From: Akkermansia sp.
GTDB taxonomy: Bacteria; Verrucomicrobiota; Verrucomicrobiia; Verrucomicrobiales; Akkermansiaceae
Assembly: GCA_017517385.1 (NCBI GenBank)
Contig: JAFWZG010000049.1
Coordinates: forward strand, 1 to 38,329
Reading direction: 5' to 3'
Length of the DNA: 38,329 nucleotides
Part shown: piece by piece, positions 33,843 through 38,329 of the stretch
How positions within the stretch are numbered: position 1 is the first letter of the stretch
How the letters are laid out: each line of letters starts with the position of its first letter
The notes under the pieces: model-generated
Told to the model about the DNA's origin: nothing
Databases searched by the model: none
What the model saw: only the letters and a program-made list of their open reading frames with translations
Position numbers and translations under genes: made by a program

Positions 33843-35066
33843 ATGGATACACCGCCGCGCAAATTCGTTCCCGTACCTTTCGCCTATCATGAAGAGGTGG
33901 AGCTGACCATCGAGAACCTGTCCAACCAGGGAGATGGCGTGGGCCGCATTGATAACTGGGTCGTATTTGTACCCTACACGCTGCCCGGAGAACGGGTGCG
34001 CGCCCGCATTTACCGAAATGATAAGAACTGCTCCTCGGCAGATCTTGTGGAGGTGCTGGAGCCTTCTCCCAAGCGAGTCCAGCCACAGTGTCCCGTATTC
34101 GGTTACTGTGGCGGCTGCCAGTACCAGCACTTGGATTACCAGGCACAGCTGGAATGGAAAACGGCACAGGTGGCGGACTTACTGCGCCTACAGGCCGGGT
34201 TGGAGCTAAAGGTGCTGCCGGCCATTCCTTCCCCGGTAACATATGGCTACCGCTCCAAGATTACCCCGCATTTCCACAAGCCCAAGGATGCAAAAATGGG
34301 CAACATCGGTTTCCTTCGTGTAGGTTCCCGCAGTGAGGTGTGCGACATTAAGCAATGCCCCATCGCCATGGACGAGCTGAATGCCGCCCTGCCCATTGTG
34401 CGCAAATCCGTTCATCAGGCAGCGGCTCAGTACAAGCGCGGTGCCACACTGCTCATGCGAGTGAGTGAAGGCAGCGTTATCACGAATAATAACGCAGTTT
34501 GTACCGAAAAGGTGGGAGAGCTCACCTTTAATTTCCTTGCCGGTGACTTCTTCCAGAACAATCCCTACATATTGCCGGCTTTCACCGGTTATGTAGCGAA
34601 GCAAGCCTGTGCCGGCGGTGCTCGGTATCTGGTAGACGCCTACTGTGGCAGCGGCCTTTTCGCGCTGACACTTGCCCCGCACTTTGAAAAGGTGCTCGGC
34701 GTGGAAGTAAGTGAGACAAGCGCAGACTGGGCCCGGGCTAACGCCCGCAGCAATGGCATCACCCATGCCTCCTTCATGGCAGCCAGCGCAGAAGCTATCT
34801 TTGAGCAGGTGGACTTCCCCGCAGAAGAAAGTGCCGTAGTAATTGATCCGCCCCGTAAAGGTTGCGACATGGCTTTCCTGAACCAGCTCTTCGCCTTTGG
34901 CCCGGCACGCGTGGTCTATGTATCTTGCAATCCCGCCACCCAGATTCGTGATTTGGCGGAGTTCGCCAAGGCCGGATATCGCGTAGTGGAAGTGCAGCCC
35001 TTTGATCTTTTCCCGCAGACCAAACACCTGGAGTGCGTAGCCACTCTGGAGAAGTGCCATGAGTAA
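33843..35066 (+). CDS. TrmA/RlmD-family RNA (uracil-5) methyltransferase
   Basis: 407 aa. AdoMet-dependent RNA methyltransferase, probably making 5-methyluridine in rRNA or tRNA. An N-terminal TRAM-like domain (about 13-72) is followed by four cysteines in the RlmD [4Fe-4S] arrangement (Cys83, Cys89, Cys92, Cys172). The AdoMet loop is DAYCGSGLFAL, then VIDPPRKGCD, catalytic Cys362 in YVSCNPATQI, and Glu397 in HLEC. Specificity (23S U1939, U747 or another site) is not decided by sequence. The last eight bases overlap the start of the regulator gene. Confidence 0.92.
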   Translation: MDTPPRKFVPVPFAYHEEVELTIENLSNQGDGVGRIDNWVVFVPYTLPGERVRARIYRNDKNCSSADLVEVLEPSPKRVQPQCPVFGYCGGCQYQHLDYQAQLEWKTAQVADLLRLQAGLELKVLPAIPSPVTYGYRSKITPHFHKPKDAKMGNIGFLRVGSRSEVCDIKQCPIAMDELNAALPIVRKSVHQAAAQYKRGATLLMRVSEGSVITNNNAVCTEKVGELTFNFLAGDFFQNNPYILPAFTGYVAKQACAGGARYLVDAYCGSGLFALTLAPHFEKVLGVEVSETSADWARANARSNGITHASFMAASAEAIFEQVDFPAEESAVVIDPPRKGCDMAFLNQLFAFGPARVVYVSCNPATQIRDLAEFAKAGYRVVEVQPFDLFPQTKHLECVATLEKCHE

Positions 35067-35472
35067 TTTACCACAGGAACTCAGCAAGCGCATCGGCCGC
35101 AGTGGTGAGGATTATCTGGAGGCCATCGGCCACCTTTGCCACAAAAACGGCTCCGCCTTGGTGAGCGACATCGCGCAGATGCTGAGCGTAAAGAAGCCCA
35201 GCGTCACAGCGGCCATGCGCAAGCTGGCTGACCTCGGCCTCATTGAGTACCATCAATATGCTCCCATCACCCTCACAGCAGAGGGGGAACGCTATGCTGA
35301 GCGGGTCATCCATGCTCATACTATCCTGCTGCGCTTCATGACAGAAATGGCAGGATTAGCCCCAGAGCGAGCGGATGAAGCGGCCTGCAGCATGGAGCAC
35401 ATCCTTACTTATGATGAAATCTCCGCTATGGGTACACGCCTGGATCCTCCTGTACTCCCTCCTGAATTCTGA
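35059..35472 (+). CDS. DtxR/MntR-family metal-dependent repressor
   Basis: 137 aa. Winged-helix DNA-binding domain (about 15-75: SDIAQMLSVKKPSVTAAMRK recognition segment, LGLIEYHQYAPITLT wing), then a short metal-binding/dimerisation domain. There is no SH3-like third domain, as in MntR. Aligning by eye, Asp18, Glu21 and His87 match MntR Asp8, Glu11 and His77. The CSMEH motif (Cys110, Glu113, His114) matches DtxR Cys102/Glu105/His106 rather than MntR Glu99/Glu102/His103. It overlaps the methyltransferase gene by eight bases. Confidence 0.92.
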   Translation: MSNLPQELSKRIGRSGEDYLEAIGHLCHKNGSALVSDIAQMLSVKKPSVTAAMRKLADLGLIEYHQYAPITLTAEGERYAERVIHAHTILLRFMTEMAGLAPERADEAACSMEHILTYDEISAMGTRLDPPVLPPEF

Positions 35473-35477
35473 ACAAA

Positions 35478-35497
35478 AAGACGCTCTGCAGCGTCTT
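35478..35497. terminator. Short hairpin between regulator and rhomboid genes
   Basis: Perfect 8-bp stem AAGACGCT / AGCGTCTT with a CTGC loop. No U-run follows on the plus strand, so read-through or an mRNA-processing role is more likely than full termination. Confidence 0.35.
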
Positions 35498-35509
35498 AAC
35501 CGGTAAGAT

Positions 35510-36259
35510 ATGACACCCAACAGACTGACAGTTACCGTTTCACTCATTATCATCAATGTAGTGGTATACCTCGTGGGCAGCGTAGCCCTGACCCCGGCGT
35601 TCTTAGATATTGCGATACCCGGAGGGCAAGATACGCCCACTCTGCAAGTGATGGGTAGTTACTCTTGGTTCAGTTGCTTCATGCAGGGAGAACTGTGGCG
35701 CCTGATAAGCTACCAGTTTTTGCACGCGAACCTGACGCACCTTCTCTTTAACATGTGGGCTCTGTACTTCTTCGGCCGCCTACTGGAAAGCATCATGAGT
35801 CCACGGCGCTTTCTGGTCTATTATCTAACGTGCGGTGTCGCGGGTGCGCTTTTCTCCTCCATCCTCGCGGGTATGGGGTTCTACAGCAGCGTTGCGGATA
35901 CACCGCAAGCCATTGCACTCGCAAATCAACTGGTGGTACAGTATACGGAGTACACCGGCATGGTAATGCCGTGGCAACTGGTCCCGATGATTGGGGCATC
36001 CGCTGCGGTTTACGGCGTGATGGTAGCTATCGCCTTCATGTTCCCGCATGGGCGAATACACCTGCTGTTCCCGCCCATTGATTTGAGCATGCGTACATTT
36101 GCACTACTGATTATCGGCATTGCCATGCTCACCATTCTGTTCAATCTTGATAACGCTGGTGGCGAAGCCGGTCACCTTGGTGGCGCCATCATGGGGCTCC
36201 TCATCATGACGGTGTGGAAGTGGCGCATCATCTCCCGTTACAAAAGGAATGGCTTATGA
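35510..36259 (+). CDS. Rhomboid-family intramembrane serine protease
   Basis: 249 aa, about six membrane helices. Cleaves membrane proteins within the bilayer. Family motifs: WRLISYQFLHANLTHLLFNM with Asn81 (oxyanion) and the His-rich HANLTH; GASAAVYG with catalytic Ser164; GEAGHLGGAIMG with catalytic His222. The usual GxSGxxxG reads GASAAVYG, with Ala after Ser-Ala, still common in active rhomboids. It ends in an ATGA overlap with the HAD gene. Confidence 0.93.
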   Translation: MTPNRLTVTVSLIIINVVVYLVGSVALTPAFLDIAIPGGQDTPTLQVMGSYSWFSCFMQGELWRLISYQFLHANLTHLLFNMWALYFFGRLLESIMSPRRFLVYYLTCGVAGALFSSILAGMGFYSSVADTPQAIALANQLVVQYTEYTGMVMPWQLVPMIGASAAVYGVMVAIAFMFPHGRIHLLFPPIDLSMRTFALLIIGIAMLTILFNLDNAGGEAGHLGGAIMGLLIMTVWKWRIISRYKRNGL

Positions 36260-36933
36260 TTGCCCTCTTCGACATGGATGGCACGCTCTTTGCGGGTGAT
36301 TCCCAGCTGCGGTTCTGCCGCTGGGTACTGAGAAAGCACGCACTGCGCCGCCTCTATCTGCTAGCGGTGGCGCCCTGTGGCATATTGCGTGGACTGCACA
36401 TTTTCAATACAGAGCGTATGAAGCGTGCCTTCCTTGCCTATGCTTGGAACATGCCGGCTGATGTGCTGCAGAAGCACTGCCGCGACTTCGTGCAGCAGGA
36501 AATACTGCCGGCGCTCTACCCACCCGTGCTAGAGAAACTCAGGAGCCACCAGCAGGCCAGCGACACCACCGTACTCTGTTCCGCCTCCCCGGACTGGTGG
36601 ACCCGCCTCGTGGGCGAAGCACTGGGCTTCACTCACACCATCGGTACCCCTACTGAAAACTTTGAGCGAGTGCCCTTCATGCCCGCTATCCCTGCACCGG
36701 GCAACAATAAGGGAGCTAATAAGCTCGTGCGCCTTGCCGCAATAGGCATCACCCATGCTGATGTAGGCTATACGGACAGCGCTGCGGATTTGCCCATGCT
36801 CTCCATTTGTGACCGCGCCGTGCTCGTCAATCCCAAACCGTCCTTTGCCGCACAGGTACCGGGAGCAGAAATCCTCACACCGCCTAAAAATCTACCGGCG
36901 GCATTTGCACTCCGCTGTGTCCTAGGCTGCTGA
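36256..36933 (+). CDS. HAD-superfamily subfamily IB phosphatase
   Basis: 225 aa from the ATG at 36256, which overlaps the rhomboid stop (ATGA) and immediately precedes the first motif. HAD motifs: DMDGT (nucleophile Asp), CSAS (Ser), NNKGANK (Lys), GYTDSAADLPML (acidic pair). The helical cap and the F..D.Q.RFCRWVLRK start fit the SerB-like IB group. The substrate is unknown; phosphoserine or other small phosphomonoesters are typical. AAGGA eight bases upstream is one of the few Shine-Dalgarno-like sequences in the window. Confidence 0.9.
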   Translation: MIALFDMDGTLFAGDSQLRFCRWVLRKHALRRLYLLAVAPCGILRGLHIFNTERMKRAFLAYAWNMPADVLQKHCRDFVQQEILPALYPPVLEKLRSHQQASDTTVLCSASPDWWTRLVGEALGFTHTIGTPTENFERVPFMPAIPAPGNNKGANKLVRLAAIGITHADVGYTDSAADLPMLSICDRAVLVNPKPSFAAQVPGAEILTPPKNLPAAFALRCVLGC

Positions 36934-36973
36934 GAAGAGCAATCTCACGCTCCTGAACGGTTATTCTAACCTC

Positions 36974-37001
36974 TTGCCTCAGGCCGGAGCTGTGGTACAG
37001 T
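36974..37001 (+). promoter_or_regulatory. Promoter of the OYE-like gene, predicted leaderless
   Basis: TTGCCT (36974-36979, 4/6), a 16-base spacer, and TACAGT (36996-37001, 4/6). Exactly six bases separate it from the ATG at 37008. Confidence 0.5.
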
Positions 37002-37007
37002 AATGGC

Positions 37008-38099
37008 ATGAACACCGGAACTGCCCTAGCCCTACGAGACATTGAAATCCTCTACCGCCCCTTCAAACACCGAAAGTTCGAGCTCTGCACCCGCATCGTC
37101 ATGGCACCAATGGCTCGAAATTACGCAACAGACGGCATCCCCACACCGGAAATGCTGCACTACTACCGCCGCCGTGCCGAGCACGAGCTTGGCCTCATTA
37201 TCACAGAAGGCTGCTCCGTGGATGATCCGGCAGCCGCAGTCTCAGCTGATACTCCTAGCTTCTTCGGAGGTGCGGCTCTACGTGCATGGAAAAGAATATG
37301 CCGCGCCGTACATGCCACCAGCTGCAAGATTATCCCCCAAATCCAGCACGCAGGTATGATGCGTCCCGCTGATAACAAAACCTCGAACCCACTGGAACCC
37401 TCCATCAGCCCCTCAGGGATTAACCCTATCACCCTCCAACAAGTTGGTGCCCCCATGAGCCTCAGCCGGATACGAGAAGTCGTGCATTCCTTCGCCCGTG
37501 CGGCGGAAAACGCCAGAAGGCTGGGATTTGACGGCGTGGAAATCAATGGCGCCTATGGTATGCTGATAGACCAGTTCCTGCGTGCAGAAACTAACCACCG
37601 CGAAGATGAATACGGAGGCGACCTGCCCGGCCGAGTACGCTTCGCGCGTGAAGTGGTGCAAGCGGTGCGTAAAGCCGTCGGACGGCGTTTCCCTATTTTC
37701 TTTCGCCTATCGCAATGGTACCCCGGCCATGAAGATGCACGCCTTGCGAACACGCCGGAGGAACTGGAAGAAATCGTTCGCCCACTCAGTGAAGTCGGAG
37801 TGGATGTGTTTGACTGCACATCCATTCATTACGGACATCCGGAGTTTGAAGGCAGCCCGCTTGGATTAGCTGCATGGGTGAGACTCCTGAGCAAGCGCCC
37901 GGCTATCTGCTCAGGCGCTATCGGCCTAGAACCGAGCTTCCCCTCCCAACTACTGCGTAGTCTCAGCATGAATGAGATAGATCTCATTGCCATCGGCCGA
38001 GCCCTACTGGCAGACCCCGCTTGGGCCAGCAAGCTACATGCCGCGATGGAGCGCAGCATCACCCCCTTCACCCCACAGCACCTCGCCCGCCTCCTCTAA
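37008..38099 (+). CDS. Old Yellow Enzyme-family FMN protein with altered active site
   Basis: 363 aa TIM-barrel of the NADH:flavin oxidoreductase/OYE family. FMN-binding features are kept: VMAPMARNYATDG near the N-terminus, GLIITEG, PQIQHAGMMRP, FRLSQWYPG, and IAIGRALLADP with the phosphate-binding Arg331. The conserved NxRxDxYGG sequence is present as NHREDEYGG. The substrate-binding motif normally reading IHxANGY (His191, Asn194, Tyr196 in yeast OYE1) reads INGAYGM here (Asn180, Tyr183, Met185), so normal enone reduction is in doubt. Single-gene unit. Confidence 0.9.
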   Translation: MNTGTALALRDIEILYRPFKHRKFELCTRIVMAPMARNYATDGIPTPEMLHYYRRRAEHELGLIITEGCSVDDPAAAVSADTPSFFGGAALRAWKRICRAVHATSCKIIPQIQHAGMMRPADNKTSNPLEPSISPSGINPITLQQVGAPMSLSRIREVVHSFARAAENARRLGFDGVEINGAYGMLIDQFLRAETNHREDEYGGDLPGRVRFAREVVQAVRKAVGRRFPIFFRLSQWYPGHEDARLANTPEELEEIVRPLSEVGVDVFDCTSIHYGHPEFEGSPLGLAAWVRLLSKRPAICSGAIGLEPSFPSQLLRSLSMNEIDLIAIGRALLADPAWASKLHAAMERSITPFTPQHLARLL

Positions 38100-38126
38100 A
38101 AAAATCACTTTTTTACAAAAAAAGGC

Positions 38127-38154
38127 TTGCCATATCTGAGCAAACGTGTATAAT
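38127..38154 (+). promoter_or_regulatory. tRNA-Gly promoter
   Basis: TTGCCA (38127-38132, 5/6), a 16-base spacer, and perfect TATAAT (38149-38154). The leader holds a small CCGCC/GGCGG hairpin (38167-38180) ahead of the mature 5' end. Confidence 0.75.
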
Positions 38155-38193
38155 TCTCTCACCGACCCGCCCAAAGGCGGTGAACAAGAAAAC

Positions 38194-38265
38194 GCGGATG
38201 TAGCTCAGTGGTAGAGCGCAACCTTGCCAAGGTTGATGTCGTGGGTTCGAATCCCATCATCCGCT
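38194..38265 (+). tRNA. tRNA-Gly (GCC)
   Basis: Complete cloverleaf. Acceptor stem GCGGATG / CATCCGC with discriminator T. D-arm TAGCTCAGTGGTAGAGC. Anticodon arm CCTTGCCAAGG, reading GCC. T-arm GTGGGTTCGAATCCCAT. The 3' CCA is not encoded. Confidence 0.96.
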
Positions 38266-38267
38266 CT

Positions 38268-38291
38268 AAAGCCCCTCACCAGAGGGGCTTT
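38268..38291 (+). terminator. Terminator after tRNA-Gly
   Basis: Perfect 10-bp stem AAAGCCCCTC / GAGGGGCTTT with a 4-base loop, immediately after the tRNA. The T-run is short. Confidence 0.75.
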
Positions 38292-38300
38292 ACTGTTCAA

Positions 38301-38329
38301 GGGATTCGAACCCACGACGAGTGGGCAAG
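38301..38329 (-). other. Inverted tRNA T-arm-like fragment at window edge
   Basis: Minus-strand 38318-38301 repeats exactly 18 bases of the tRNA-Gly T-arm region (38238-38255, GTCGTGGGTTCGAATCCC). CTTGCC (38329-38324) repeats part of its anticodon arm, with a 5-base instead of a 9-base gap. It could be the end of a second tRNA gene on the minus strand, a tRNA remnant left by integration, or an assembly fold-back. The outer T-stem bases would not pair well. Confidence 0.45.

Noticed and set aside
34206..35093. Minus-strand open frame of 295 codons
   Set aside because: Antisense to the TrmA/RlmD-family methyltransferase, which has all its cysteine and AdoMet motifs on the plus strand.

Overview
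The window looks like chromosome from a Verrucomicrobiota bacterium close to Akkermansia. This is inferred from content, not from a database search. The clues are a giant autotransporter-type beta-strand-repeat protein, a secreted GH35 beta-galactosidase, an N-acetylhexosamine 1-kinase-like gene next to a sugar nucleotidyltransferase, a thioredoxin-fold lipoprotein with an SHD1-like tail, the long (about 400 aa) form of IspH, moderate-to-high GC, and an almost complete lack of Shine-Dalgarno sequences. Core genes (ffh, metH, rpsT, nuoA, ispH, mazG, tRNA-Gly) are interleaved with lineage-specific secreted proteins.

Layout. 1-8292 (minus) is the first 2764 codons of one open frame that runs off the left edge. 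It has a signal peptide, a peptidase S6-like serine protease domain with a complete His/Asp/Ser triad, then a very long beta-strand-repeat passenger. 8545-10639 (minus) holds ispH followed by an EamA transporter. 10741-17227 (plus) is a tight run of eight genes: a secreted YD-like protein, a small unknown, mazG, a thioredoxin-like lipoprotein, a TetR regulator, a hexose-6-phosphate mutarotase-like protein, a SanA/DUF218 protein and a MenD-like ThDP enzyme. 17302-22706 (minus) holds a small zinc-ribbon protein, ffh, GH35, a membrane protein of unknown function and a DUF4236-like protein. 22815-23651 (plus) is a secreted unknown. 23708-26521 (minus) holds a zinc-ribbon membrane protein and the NahK-like kinase/nucleotidyltransferase pair. 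26736-30902 (minus) holds metH and an isolated nuoA. 30903-31264 contains no gene but holds a structured element. 31265-32892 (minus) holds an ECF-type sigma factor with a probable membrane anti-sigma factor, and rpsT. 33179-36933 (plus) is a run of five genes: lipoprotein, RlmD/TrmA-family methyltransferase, DtxR/MntR-family regulator, rhomboid protease and HAD phosphatase. Then come an Old-Yellow-Enzyme homologue, tRNA-Gly(GCC), and an inverted tRNA T-arm-like fragment at the right edge.

How genes fit together. GH35 and the kinase/nucleotidyltransferase pair would suit use or recycling of host-glycan sugars: release of galactose outside the cytoplasm, then 1-phosphorylation and nucleotide activation of an N-acetylhexosamine. 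The sigma/anti-sigma pair looks like an envelope-signal module.

Two features stand out. First, several recognisable promoters place the -10 hexamer exactly six bases before the ATG, which predicts leaderless mRNAs. Second, several enzymes keep their fold signatures but have altered catalytic or ligand residues: the OYE homologue, the MenD-like enzyme, the CxxC-less thioredoxin and the hybrid DtxR/MntR metal site.
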